Shown here one piece after another: positions 1 to 10,099 of a stretch of 64,000 bases of DNA. Source of the stretch: Ryuthela nishihirai (Eukaryota > Arthropoda > Arachnida > Araneae > Heptathelidae). The stretch lies in the NCBI GenBank assembly GCA_038380435.1, contig JAWZYU010000025.1, positions 49,608,691 to 49,672,690 on the forward strand, read 5' to 3'. Position numbers and translations under genes: made by a program. Position 1 is the first letter of the stretch. Every line of letters starts with the position of its first letter. The notes below the pieces were generated by a model that was not told where the DNA came from, ran no database searches, and worked only from the letters and a program-made list of their open reading frames with translations.

Positions 1-130
1 GGATGAATGTGTCGTTTTTCTGCTGAGGTCCTGCCATCTTCTCAGACCTTCTACTATGGCATATAAACTGGCAGGCTCCTGTCAGACCTCTTTGGCAAGC
101 AGCTGCTTGAGGGGGTATTTATTTTTTTAT
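1..130 (+). mobile_element. SINE-B copy, 5' end cut by the window edge
   Basis: Body and tail of the Ser/Leu-tRNA-like SINE: the shared body block (tctgctgaggtcctgcc), the cagctgcttgagggggta 3' block and a T/A-rich tail. The tRNA head lies outside the window. Its tail abuts the end of the minus-strand integrase pseudogene, so it probably inserted into that gene. Confidence 0.9.
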
Positions 131-660
131 TATTAATATCTCCCCAGTCTCTCACGTAGAGTGCGATTCCATCTCTCCACCAAAGCTGCTTTTTTGTCAG
201 AGTAGGTGACAAAGAACCGAATACCTTTCATTTTCAGGAATTTCTGGAATACTCTGTTGGTGAATTCGGTACCTTGATCCGTATTTAAATTCTTGGGAGA
301 TCGCCCCTTGGAAAGGATTTTTTTTGAAAGCCGTCACCATTTCTTTCCCTGTGTTTGCCTTCATAGGCACAGCCCACCAATACCTCGAGAACACATCGAT
401 GACCGTTAATATGTGCGATAACCGTCATTGAAGCGAGTTAGATTTTTTACAACTACGAGATCGGCTTGCCATTGTTCGTCTAAACCTGTGACGTAAACTT
501 TGTTACGGTGGAACTTTCTGCGAACAGGTTTAGGTAACGTGTAGGTGGGTTGCTTTTCTAACCACTCTCGGACGACTTTGAGTGGCAGCCCTGTATTTAG
601 AGCTAACTTTTTTACACTACCGAATCCTCTTTCAGGGTCGAAATAATGGGATTCCAAAGT
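131..660 (-). pseudogene. Polinton/Maverick-like integrase, C-terminal half, broken
   Basis: This is the remains of a retroviral-type DDE integrase (rve fold) of the kind carried by Polinton/Maverick elements, which joins element DNA to the host chromosome. Reading from 660 downward, the first part (660-406) has the family pre-core segment (DPERGFGSV, then a PVRRKF stretch) and the first catalytic Asp in WQADL. A frameshift near 400 moves to the next frame, which carries the beta-strand segment VIDVFSRYWWAVP. A second frameshift near 320 moves to a third frame holding the second Asp (TDQG) and the catalytic Glu (LVERWNR). All three acidic residues can be found, but in different frames, so the gene is dead. 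It stops where the SINE-B tail begins. Assignment to Polintons rests on recalled family motifs. Confidence 0.75.
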
Positions 661-938
661 TTTGTTTTCTGCTTCACCCAGACGTCGTACCCCACCAGGT
701 TTTGCAATTGACGTAACGAAAGTGTAACACCTGTAACTGTAGGGATGTCTCCTATAAACTGTCTGATGTCCACTGTTAAGTTACACACGCGATTTTTGTA
801 TTCACCGTCTAAGGCTTTTGACTCCCCACACTGAATATTTTTACTAGGGGCCACAAGTTCTAATACAAGCACCACTATCGTTAACACTGTTACGATTACA
901 CTACCGACACTAGCTAACACCTTCTTTCTCCTATCCAT
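612..938 (-). CDS. Small membrane-protein ORF next to the integrase, unrecognised
   Basis: A 108-codon ORF just upstream of the integrase remains on the same strand, overlapping their first codons in another frame. The product starts with a short basic stretch (MDRRKK) followed by a hydrophobic segment of about 22 residues (positions 9-30), like a signal anchor. The rest is a mixed hydrophilic domain with two Cys. I do not recognise it. Its position suggests a cargo gene of the same Polinton-like element. It could also be chance or a fragment of a longer gene. Confidence 0.35.
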   Translation of the reverse strand: MDRRKKVLASVGSVIVTVLTIVVLVLELVAPSKNIQCGESKALDGEYKNRVCNLTVDIRQFIGDIPTVTGVTLSLRQLQNLVGYDVWVKQKTKLWNPIISTLKEDSVV

Positions 939-1041
939 ACCAAGACTAAAACGAAACAGGATGAAAAGACAGACACATTGTATAGGTTACAATTATTTAT
1001 TTAATTTATACATTTCATTTTTTGCATCGTCAACAATAGTA

Positions 1042-1284
1042 TTATATTTTAGAGTACACACAAATCCAGAATCTACAAAATTCAACAGACCTTGTTTCCA
1101 GGCTGTATCCACAAACACTTGTGGCTAAGGTATTAACGTCCAAGTCACCAGACCATTCAATGATGGCCGGTATTTTTTCTTTGGGTAGTAGTCCATCTAA
1201 AGGGATCCGACGTATAAGTTCTTGCTCAAAAATATTCACCAACAGCTGATGTACACACTCGGGGCCGCCGAAAACAGGTCCCAA
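1042..1284 (-). CDS. Unrecognised 80-aa ORF in the Polinton-like block
   Basis: An 80-codon minus-strand ORF upstream of the 108-codon ORF. The product has mixed composition with several Cys (positions 10, 58 and 69, plus 76) and no obvious membrane segment. The sequence beyond its start is interrupted near 1345 by a SINE-A, so it may be the end of a longer frame. No family is recognised; it is grouped with the integrase by strand and proximity only. Confidence 0.25.
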   Translation of the reverse strand: MGPVFGGPECVHQLLVNIFEQELIRRIPLDGLLPKEKIPAIIEWSGDLDVNTLATSVCGYSLETRSVEFCRFWICVYSKI

Positions 1285-1344
1285 CAGGAATGGTCGAACT
1301 GATTCTCAATGTTCTATAATGGCACTGCGGAGATGGTGATCTTT

Positions 1345-1557
1345 GGGTATGGCTCTCCTGAACACGGGACCGACCACGGCTTAACGTCCCATCCGACGGT
1401 CGGCGGCCTTTCCAAGCCCATCGGTGTCCCCTACTAACCGTGGGCAAGGCGGGGAATTTTGCGGAGATAAATCTCAACGCTGACCCAGCTGGGACTCGAA
1501 CCTGGGAACTACAGATTACGAGCCTGGCGCGCTACCGACTGAGCCACCTCCGCCCCA
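1345..1557 (-). mobile_element. SINE-A fragment (head and first half of body)
   Basis: Carries the minus-strand tRNA-like head (B box as ggactcgaacc) and the body up to the gggagagccat block. The 3' half is missing. The junction at about 1345 lies inside the Polinton-like sequence. Confidence 0.85.
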
Positions 1558-1946
1558 CTCAACAGCAGTACTTGAGAAGACTCAACTCTCTACTGTGGTA
1601 GTTATTTGGTGTGAGTTATCTTTGCTCTATATCTTAAAAACCTACATTCAATTATCCTACTTAAATTCAGCCGCTCTCTGAATTTCTTTCTGGTTACTGT
1701 TAAGCCCTTGCTAAATAATCTTTTTTTTTTTGTGGTTCCTTCTTAAACACAGACTAAATACGTTTCTCTACTTTCCTCTCAGACACATTCAAAATACATT
1801 TCACTACTTTATGCTTACACCTACACATAAAAATTTCTTTTTAGACATGAAAAATAGTTACCTTTAGTTTCACTGAGAGCTCTGCTCTTACAGAGACAAA
1901 ACTATTCTATCGTTAACACAATTCGTCACATTAAGGCTATCCCCTC
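1558..1946. other. AT-rich stretch without recognisable features
   Basis: No ORF, repeat or RNA signature is visible. On the minus strand, short open frames resume from about 1910 upward and may be decayed parts of the same element. Confidence 0.4.
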
Positions 1947-3500
1947 TTGAGGTCTCTGTTTCTTTCATATCACTTCTGTCATCGGTGTCTGGCCTATCTT
2001 CATGCTTTTCTTGCAGCATTAAATACGTTTCAGGAGGATGTTCTTGTTCGTCCAAGTTTGGCACTGCATCGACTGGCAGTCACCGGCCAATCAGTAGAGA
2101 GAACAATTGCTAAAGCAAGAAACCAAGAAAAGAGGGTCGTAACTCTTACTACTGGGGAGCAGGAACAATCTTTGCTGACAGCTCCACCACCTTCAGAACT
2201 TCGGGCGACATTTCATCTTAATTGCCCAAGATCTGTGCGCTAATAATTAATGTTTCTTCATCCCTATTGCTACCTGCCGTATGTGTTTTTGAGTTCGCTT
2301 CATCTGTGAGGTTAGCTTTTTCTTTATCTCTTCGTGTTGGGTTGGGTTGTTTTACCTCTGAGCGGCACTTTTTTGCACACCATGGGCTAAATGGCCAGGT
2401 CACATGGACCCCGAAGCCTCAGAGAAGGTTGGGGGAGGGGACCCACTGGAACAGCTGTTGGGAGACAGATGGTAGCCTCCCGTCAAGGCCATCCAGCGTG
2501 TTCTTTAACGTTGGGTTGTTTTACCTCTGAGCGGCACTTTTTTGCACACCATGGGCTAAATGGCCAGATCACAAGGACCCCGAAGGCTCAGAGAAGGTTG
2601 GGGGAGGGGACCCACTGGAACAGCTGTTGGGAGACAGATGGTAGCCTCCCGTCAAGGCCATCCAGCGTGTTCTTTAACGTGCACAGGGTATGGCTCTCCC
2701 GCACACGTGGCCACGGCTTAACGTCCCATCCGACGGACGGCGGCCTTTTCAAGCCCATAGGTGTCCCCTACTGACCGTGGGCAGGGCGGGGAATTTTGCG
2801 GAGATAAATCTCAACGCTGACCCAGCTGGGACTCGAACCTGGGAACTACAGATTACGCGCCTGGCGCGCTACCGACTGAGCCACCCCCGCCTCTCTCTTC
2901 GTGTTGGAAGGCTATAGTTACATATGACAAACTCTGTCATTTCGATGCTGGTCCCTAAAGTAGGGACTAATTTTATTACATCTATTAGACTTTCGTCCTC
3001 CTTTCCAATTTCCTCTATCAGGTTAGTTTCATTCGTATCGATCTGTGTCACAATCAGATACGACAAATTCTGATACTTCAGTTACAACTTTGAGAGAGGA
3101 GCGGGGACTATTTCTCCTAATGCTAAAAAATGCTTCAAATCTATTATACCCTCCTCCTCCTTTACAATTTATCTTATCTCCCCACTGTCGGGTTCTCCGA
3201 TCACTTAGCAATTTTTCTGCACAGTATTATCTACTTCCTCCAAATTCCCGCTATCCCTATCTACTTCTTTTCATTACTGCATGTTGGGATTAAAGAGTTA
3301 ATTTTACTTCTTTCTCTGAAGGCTCTTCTGCTGGGGTTAGATTCCCGTTCTCACCTCCTAGCTTCGTCTGTGTTGCCTCCCTCTCCCGAGCTAATCTCCT
3401 TTTCTTCAAAATTACAAAAAGCAGCATCCCTGAGTCCTCCAGAGTTTCAACTAAACCACTCACTTCCTCATCATTCTCTAACCCTAAAGCGATAAAAAGG
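1900..3500 (-). pseudogene. Decayed minus-strand coding-like region, split by a SINE-A
   Basis: Several acidic, Glu/Asp/Lys-rich minus-strand frames follow one another: about 3495-3290, 3211-3029, 3084-2894 with 2340-2218, about 2216-2155, and about 2060-1905. The frame ending at 2894 continues in phase at 2340 once the SINE-A (2341-2893) and one TSD copy are ignored, showing the SINE entered a pre-existing open frame. Stops and frame changes lie between the other blocks. I recognise no domain. Strand and position allow a link with the Polinton-like integrase downstream, but this is inference. The plus-strand ORF at 1947-2243 is more likely a shadow. Confidence 0.35.
2341..2893 (-). mobile_element. 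SINE-A with duplicated 3' module
   Basis: A complete SINE-A (2511-2893) is followed in the SINE sense direction by a second copy of its 3' part (2510-2341). The junction joins the ...cccaac tail to the internal gttaaagaac block. A perfect 14-bp TSD (tctcttcgtgttgg) lies at 2327-2340 and 2894-2907, so the dimeric form inserted as one unit. Confidence 0.93.
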
Positions 3501-3700
3501 TCGCCACCGTTTTTACCGCTTTAAGACATCAATGTCTTCCACATTACTCCAAACACATGGGAGGTGGTCCCAGTTCAACCTCTAAGGCCTTATACAATAG
3601 CGTTAGCTTAATGAAATTCACTAAGGGATCTTTTTCATGCTGACTTTTCACATGGGTGAACATTCCAAAAGTTCTGATGAGAAAAATGCCAAGTTATCTG

Positions 3701-4040
3701 AGTTGTTTTACCTCTGAGCGGCACTTTTTTTTTTTGCACACAATGGCTAAATAATCAGGTCGCAAGGACCCCGAAGGCTCAGAGAAAGTTGGGCGAAGGA
3801 GACACACTAGACAGCTGTTAGAAGACAGATGGTAGCCTCCCATTAAAGGCATCCAACGTGTTGTTGAACGTGCACAGGTATGGCTCTTCCGCAGACTGTG
3901 CGATGGCTTAACGTACCATCTAACGGACGGCGGCCTTTCCAAGCCCATCGGTGTCCCTTACTGACCGAGGGTGGCGAGTTTTGCGGAGATAAATCTCAAC
4001 GCTGGCCAAGATGGACTCGAACCTGAGATTCAAAAATTAC
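3701..4040 (-). mobile_element. Diverged SINE-A, subfamily shared with 5202-5563
   Basis: Matches SINE-A end to end but with many shared differences (longer T run after gcggcac, gacacactagacagctgtt, accatctaacgg). The tRNA head is eroded after the B box. It is nearly identical to the copy at 5202-5563, marking a distinct older subfamily or a local duplication. Confidence 0.85.
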
Positions 4041-5201
4041 TGACGGATTAGCGAAAGCCTGATCCTGTACTAGTGTATGGACAAAGCTCTATGTAACAAT
4101 CGGGGCTATTGTATCTATAATGTTTCTTATTTAAATTCATTCTACTGGGACAATCTCTGACAAAATGGTTAAAATTCGCACCTCGAAATATTCCTTCTGG
4201 CGATATCTACTCCTACTGAATGAACTTCTACGGTTCTTATGGTGAGGATACACATCAATGTATGGTGAGGATACACATCAGTGCCTCCTTTAAACTCATG
4301 GTGGGTGATAAAACGCATTTTTTTTAATTTTAAGCGATGGATGAGAAACATTTTTTGTAGTAGAGTAAAAGGAACCAAAGAAATTCCATTTCCCTGTGAC
4401 GAATATAGTAAACTAAATAAGTGAAACAAACAATGTATTTATGACGGAAATTCGAAATTTTGCTAACATACTCTGAGGATCAAGCCGTTTACAGTGACAA
4501 TAACAATATGTCCCCTTTCAACCCAGGTTGGGTGAGAAAATGCTCTTTTTTTAATTTTAAGCAATGTGGGCGAAATTCATTTTTTGTGCTTTACAGACAT
4601 TAAATAAATTTCTTTTCTGAGATTTCATGAATGAAAATACTGTTTGCATTTTCCCCAATTATCCATTAGTTTGAATATCCAATAATAAAGAGTGAAAAAT
4701 ATCATGATCTTTGAAAATGATCATCATACTTATCGCGCCAGACGCGATGGGTATTCTTCTAGTTATTTTGCATATTCTTGTATCATCGAGCATCACCAAA
4801 TTTCTTCGTGGAAAGATGGCCAACATTTTAATACACCTGATCAAGTTGGTGAACTTTAAACTTATACCTTTTTAGCTAATGAAGCAAACTACCAAGAGAA
4901 AAATTTAGAAAATTTCTATGTTAGCTGAGAGGATAGCCAATAACTTCTAAAATAACTTTTTATGGAAATATATAACTGAAGAAATATATTATTAAATGTC
5001 GCAATGAATTTGTTATTACATTCAAATTGAATGTAATAACATTATTGAAAAAATATTAGTACATTCAATTTAACGATATTCACTCAGTAATTTGAAGAAA
5101 TATGGAAGTTTGAATATTTAAAACAAAATCAATCGTAAATATTTGCCTCAGAAGGTAATTAAACTTACATAAATAGCACTTGTGTTTTGGATGCGTGGTC
5201 T
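4041..5201. other. AT-rich non-coding stretch with small repeats
   Basis: No gene is seen. Two related blocks (4315-4365 and 4545-4595) share a ttttaattttaagc core followed by a cattttttgt segment. A short direct repeat around 4240-4280 has atacacatca twice. Confidence 0.4.
5012..5040. repeat. Perfect 14-bp hairpin
   Basis: gttattacattcaa is followed after one base by its exact reverse complement. It could be the core of a small palindromic MITE or chance in AT-rich DNA. Confidence 0.6.
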
Positions 5202-5563
5202 GAGTTGTTTTACCTCTGAGCGGCACTTTTTTTTTTGCACACAATGGCTAAATAATCAGGTCGCAAGGACCCCGAAGGCTCAGAGAAAGTTGGGGGAAGG
5301 AGACACACTAGACAGCTGTTAGAAGACAGATGGTAGCCTCCCATTAAAGGCATCCAACGTGTTGTTGAACGTGCACAGGTATGGGCTCTTCCGCAGACTG
5401 CGCGATGGCTTAACGTACCATCTAACGGACGGCGGCCTTTCCAAGCCCATCGGTGTCCCTTACTGACCGAGGGTGGCGAGTTTTGCGGAGATAAATCTCA
5501 ACGCTGGCGAAGATGGACTCGAACCTGAGAACTGCAGAATAGGAGCCTGGAGTACTACCGACT
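5202..5563 (-). mobile_element. Diverged SINE-A, sister of 3701-4040
   Basis: Same diagnostic differences from the SINE-A consensus as the sister copy, and the same tctgag just before the SINE. The head is partly kept (gaacctgagaactgcag). Downstream flanks differ, so the match ends at the SINE. Confidence 0.85.
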
Positions 5564-5807
5564 GTATAAAAATAGTATCTGTACTTCCATGGAATAAAAT
5601 AAATTAGACCCACCCCCCGCCCGGATGTATGTACGTACCCTTAATTTTTTTTCTACTCCGTGGAAATACAAATACTATTTCTCCCCTTTAAAAGATCTGT
5701 GGCCACATACAGGGTCGTAGAAGAGAGATTTATATCCTTCACTGAAGAATTTGGTAGCTGAGATGACGAAGGAGGAAAATGCCAATGAACGTATTCGTAC
5801 ATATACA

Positions 5808-6237
5808 AGATGAATCTGAAAAAGTGGGCAAAACTTTACGGGGTGGTAGAACGCAGCTATACGAGCAATATTCGTCATAGAATGTATGGTCGGAACGCAA
5901 GCGGTGAGAAGTTAAAAGGTAGTTTTCCACTGTCACATTTAAAGAATGAACACAAGAAGGAGAGGAGATACTTCAGAAAACATTTTATTAACAGGAATGT
6001 AACCGTACACAAAGTGCATATCCGCCATTTCGTGGTTAGTATAACCAGCCATCCTCTCGGCAATCCACGGTAGAAATGCCGTTGGGTGCGAGGACCGACC
6101 CTTTTATACCATTTCCAACGCCACCTAGCGGCTAGCCGTTTGCGTTCCGCCCATACATTCTATGACGAATATTGCTCGTATACCTGCGTTCTACCACCCC
6201 GTAAAGTTTTGCCCACTTTTTCAGTTCACCCTGAATA
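5808..6237. mobile_element. Non-autonomous TIR transposon, about 430 bp
   Basis: Terminal inverted repeats of about 95-100 bp: 5808-5905 is almost the exact reverse complement of 6135-6237 (block ctgaaaaagtgggcaaaac and its partner). The middle (about 230 bp) has no transposase-like frame. The superfamily is not assigned because no clean TSD is seen. Confidence 0.75.
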
Positions 6238-6289
6238 TATTACTTATATTTTGCGATATTTTTTAAAAACAGATGGGTTCGGCCTTGCG

Positions 6290-6347
6290 CGATAGCTGGG
6301 AGCTACAAATTACGAACCTTGCGCGTTACTGACTGAGCCATACGCCA
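6290..6347 (-). mobile_element. SINE-A head remnant
   Basis: Only the degenerate tRNA-like head is left (ggagctacaaattacgaacc, then actgactgagcca). Confidence 0.6.
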
Positions 6348-6739
6348 TCTGTTAAAAAACAGAGAAAATACATGGTACTCTTCGCGAAAAGTAATTTCTG
6401 AAAATAAGAAAAAATTCCAAAAACTTGTCAGGTTCAATCTACTCACTCTTTTTCTCAAAATGTGTGATTAGACTCTCAAAGACTTCTTGCTCATCTGCAG
6501 GTTATGACAAGACAAATGATTATTCCATACCCGTAATCTGAACCCGGACATCAGCAGTTTAAGGAAAACACAGAAATGCTGGGGTTTCTGCCAGGACGCC
6601 AGCAGTGTAACCGAGAACCAAAGCGATACCATTTGGCCACGAGAAGGTTAATTATTTGTAACCCACGCAATAAAAAAACTCCCTCCCCACTCCCCCACTT
6701 CCATCCTGCTGTTTTTTTTTTTTTCTTTTTTCAGTTCTA
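6348..6739. other. No recognisable gene
   Basis: Mixed sequence with a C-rich then T-rich run just before the SINE-B at 6740. No ORF or repeat is recognised. Confidence 0.4.
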
Positions 6740-6951
6740 AGCCGTCCCGTGGCCGAGTGGTTAGCACGCTTGGCTACTGATCTAAGGGACCTGGGTTCGA
6801 GCCCCGGATTAGGCATGGATGTGAGTGTGTGTCATTTTTCTGCTGAGGTCCTGCCATCCTCTCAGATCTCTTACTGTGGCATATTAAACTGACAGGCTCC
6901 TGTCAGACCTCTGTGGCAAGCAGCTGCTTGAGGGGGTATTTATTTTTTTTT
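6740..6951 (+). mobile_element. SINE-B, full length
   Basis: Begins at the tRNA-like head (gccgtcccgtggccgagtgg), with the B box ggttcgagccc, the shared body, and a gggggtatttattttt tail. Confidence 0.92.
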
Positions 6952-7955
6952 CCAGGCCTGTTCATAGCAGTCGAAAATGTCGCGCAAGGGTGCTACGAGA
7001 ATCCTGTAAACTTCCCTTCTTCAGTGTGGCTAATTCATTGCATGCCTAATCCAAAGTATTATCGATCTTATCGATCAGAAACAAGAAGTGAAAGAAATCC
7101 ACTTTCGGATCAGATCAATAAGATTTCATTTTTCATTTGTAGTAGCCAAAACTTCCTACTTATCTAAGTAGAATCTCCAATTTCAACAGTAACGTCCCCA
7201 AATGATGTGTGCTGGCGAATCACATCATCCTGCACCCAGTATTCATGACCCCTGCCTGGGCCATTCGCACGGGGGCTCGCTTGATTGGAAAGGAATTGCT
7301 TTCTGAGACAGGGAGGTCCGCCTGTCATTAGCCAGGAAATGGAGGTTCCCAGCCACCGTCATACAAATGCAGGCTCGTTATTAACCGCCGTAGCTAATTT
7401 TGGCCACCGGAATCCCGGCTTTCCTCTGGCGGCTCAGAAAGGAGACTGCAATCGGCGGCGTCCACGGGCGAGCGCAAATTGACATTGTCACCAGGGGGCC
7501 CCGCGGAGGGCGGTTTTTATTGCAAACGACTTTGGATTGTGTGGTTCTCTAAGGCAATGGGCAGCGAAGGATACGTCACTCGTTGAGGGCGTGGGGGATG
7601 CTGTGAAATGATCAGGTGTGTCCAGAAGAATTGCATTTTTTCCTCTTTCTGCTGTGCAGGTTTCATTCGAAAGATTTAATTTGCAAGTGAAATATGATTT
7701 TTCACTGCGTGTTGGAATGAGTCATGTGACCGAACTGAACGGAAGCAGACTAGTATGGTGTTTTCTACGGTTTTTTATTTCAGAAATTATTCTCGTTGGA
7801 GAGTGCAAAGTGTGTATTTTTGCCTCCATTCTAGAGGCCTTTAAAATATTCTTGAAAAATGTGTGAAATATGTATTAACTATTTTTACTGGTCCGCTCGG
7901 CGCCAAAATTACTGATAACGAAGAGAGAGGAGCGATTGGAGCGGGGGATATCATT
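6952..7955. other. Single-copy stretch, no gene recognised
   Basis: Contains a more GC-rich segment around 7180-7620 without any of the window's repeats. ORFs at 6913-7167, 7285-7482 and 7618-7866 show no domain and no coding support. It may include regulatory DNA, but nothing identifies it. Confidence 0.35.
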
Positions 7956-7966
7956 CCTTTGCATAT

Positions 7967-8374
7967 ATTGGGGACGGGGGTGGCTCAGTCGGTAGCGCGC
8001 CAGGCTCGTAATCTGTAGTTCCCAGGTTCGAGTCCCAGCTGGGTCAGCGTTGAGATTTATCTCCGCAAAATTCCCCGCCCTGCCGACGGTCAGTAGGGGA
8101 CACCGATGGGCTTGGAAAGGCCGCCGTCCGTCGGATGGGACGTTAAGCCGTGGCCCCGTGTGCTGGGAGAGCCATACCCTGTGCACGTTAAAGAACACGC
8201 TGGATGGTCTTGACGGAGACTATCTTAGACTTTGAGGAAATTCTGTCTCCCAACAGCTGTTCCAGTGGGTCCCCTCCCCCAACCTTCTCTGAGCCTTCGG
8301 GGTCCATGTGACTGGCCATTTAGCCCATGGTGTGCAAAAAAGTGCCGCTCAGAGGTAAAACAACCCAACTCAAC
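7967..8374 (+). mobile_element. SINE-A, full length, with an altered internal segment
   Basis: Complete from head to the aaaacaacccaactcaac tail. TSD cctttgcatat at 7956-7966 and 8375-8385. Around 8205-8250 the usual gacgggaggctaccatctg is replaced by a different stretch, probably a local rearrangement. Confidence 0.93.
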
Positions 8375-8385
8375 CCTTTGCATAT

Positions 8386-8690
8386 TCACGACTGATCACA
8401 ATCTCTCTGTGCTTACTTTTTTTTCCCTATTATTAAACCCTTTTTCTGTATTGTCTTCCTGCCGAGTATCTCCTTCACTAATCTTCTCTAAGTTGTATTA
8501 TTATAGTGACAGACTCTATTGGTAGCAGATGCTTGAGAGATAATTTTTGCACTTATTTACAGGGTAAGTGCAGTGCTGGAACTCTAGTTAAGTGCAGTGC
8601 AGTGTATTTTTGCTACTCTACATGATTTCGCAGCCCTAATCTTCCACCAAGGGAAAAGCCTTTTTGTCGGATCAGTCTATGAATTCTGTA
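8386..8690. other. Short unassigned stretch
   Basis: Contains a small direct repeat (ttaagtgcagtgc, with a related copy upstream) near 8565-8605. No gene is seen. Confidence 0.35.
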
Positions 8691-9025
8691 CGTTGTTGCT
8701 ATGGAGCCTACAAAAAACGGGGAAAGATTTGGCATTTTTCACAAGGATGTAGCTTGGGGACGGTGTGCAAAAATTCATGCTGTTTTTTTACAAGTATATG
8801 GGGATTATGCCTGTTCATATGGCATTGTTATGGGATGGATACGAAAATTCCGAGAAGGACGGAGGACTTCGGGGGATTCCCTCATGCAGGCAGACGAAGG
8901 AGGCCATGAACGAGGAGGAGAGAACTAGCGTTGTTGTTCGTGAACTGTTGGTGCTACACGCCCAGCCGCCTTCGGGTGGTGTGATGTTCTGACGAAGTCA
9001 CCTCTTGCGACCGTAGGAAAGAAGT

Positions 9026-9234
9026 AAGCCGTCCCATGGCCGAGTGGTTAGCACGCTTGGCTACTGATCTAAGGGACCTGGGTTCGAGCCCCGGATAAGG
9101 TATGGATGTTTGTGTTGTTTTTCTGATGAGGTCCTGCCATCCTCTCAGACCTTCTACTATGACATATAAACTGACAGGCTCCTGTCAGACCACTGTGGCA
9201 AGCAGCTGCTTGAGGGGGTATATATATATATATA
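9026..9234 (+). mobile_element. SINE-B inserted in the mariner pseudogene
   Basis: Full tRNA-like head to tail. The tail has become a (TA)n run. Mariner-type coding sequence lies on both sides. Confidence 0.92.
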
Positions 9235-9700
9235 CACATCACTACTCAGGACATAACTTTAGATGTCAGTGTATCAATTGGCAGTGTGAAAACAATTATT
9301 TATCAACATTTAAAGTTCCCAAAGGTCTGTGCCAAATGGGTATCCTACAAACTGACAGAACAGCAAAAAAGGGCTAGATTCGATTCGTGCAAAGAGATAT
9401 TGCCAATGGTTACACCTAAATGGTCCAAACAATTAACGGACACTTACACAGGTGCTGAGAAGTGGTTTTATCATTATATAACTCTCATAAAGATCGACAA
9501 CTATGTTTGGGTTGCGGAAGATGAACCGCAGCCCCAAATCATCCGACAAGACTTTTGCTCAAAGAATTGAGCGAAAGTCAATTGTTTTAAATTCTCAAGG
9601 AATGACCTTAGTTGAAAAAAATTAATCCAAATGGCCAATGCTATACCAGCATTTTTTTCCCTCAAAATGGTTTAGAAGAAGCAGTGTCCAACAAAAGCAC

Positions 9701-9811
9701 ACACAACCGCAATCTCCAGTATATGTTCATAAGATATTCAAGATGGCAAATAGATATCCATTGGTCATCTTAAATATCTTATAGATATTATATGGAGATT
9801 GCAGTTGTGTG
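9701..9811. mobile_element. Short palindromic MITE inside the mariner pseudogene
   Basis: The outer arms acacaaccgcaatctccag and the near-complement tggagattgcagttgtgt enclose about 70 bp that also fold partly. It sits just before the HDN motif of the transposase and is absent from the mariner pattern, so it looks like a small inverted-repeat insertion. Confidence 0.6.
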
Positions 9812-10099
9812 GGAGGTATATGAAGGAAAGATTCTCCTTCTTCATGATAATGGCAGTGCTCACAAAACTGAGCAAAATGCTGCTGATCTGTAGCAGAAAA
9901 AAAAAATCAAACTTTCTCATCCTGCATATATACCCGATATTGCACCATACGATTTGTGGTTGTCTCCAAAAAATTAAAAAAGAACTTACTGGGAAACCCT
10001 TTTCAAGGGTGCAAGACCTGACAAACTGCGTTCATTCAGAGTTGTGGATTATTCCCCAATAGATGCTGTTTGGAGCAGTGGACGAAAATATGTACTACT

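Larger units (their letters stand above)
8690..10090 (+). pseudogene. Mariner-family transposase, interrupted and inactive
   Basis: The product would be a DDD-type mariner transposase, which cuts and pastes its element at TA sites. The N-terminal HTH part (8700-8928) shows the family pattern of a KIHAVFLQVYGDYACSYG stretch followed by a W/F/GR signature. A SINE-B (9026-9234) then splits the gene. The middle resumes at about 9255 with KWVSYKLTEQQKRAR and the core segment TGAEKWFYHY, where the expected catalytic Asp (TGDE) is Ala. The second catalytic Asp is in an HDNGSAH motif near 9850, in another frame, after a hairpin insertion (9701-9811). The C-terminal block with the PYSPDLAP-like region ends near 10060. 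Stops and frameshifts make it a pseudogene. Confidence 0.82.

Noticed and set aside
1947..2243. 98-codon plus-strand ORF
   Set aside because: The minus strand has acidic, coding-like frames here in line with its neighbours; the plus frame looks like their shadow.
2690..2917. Protein family repeated about fifteen times across the window
   Set aside because: These frames are translations of SINE-A body and tRNA-like head on either strand, with indels between copies.
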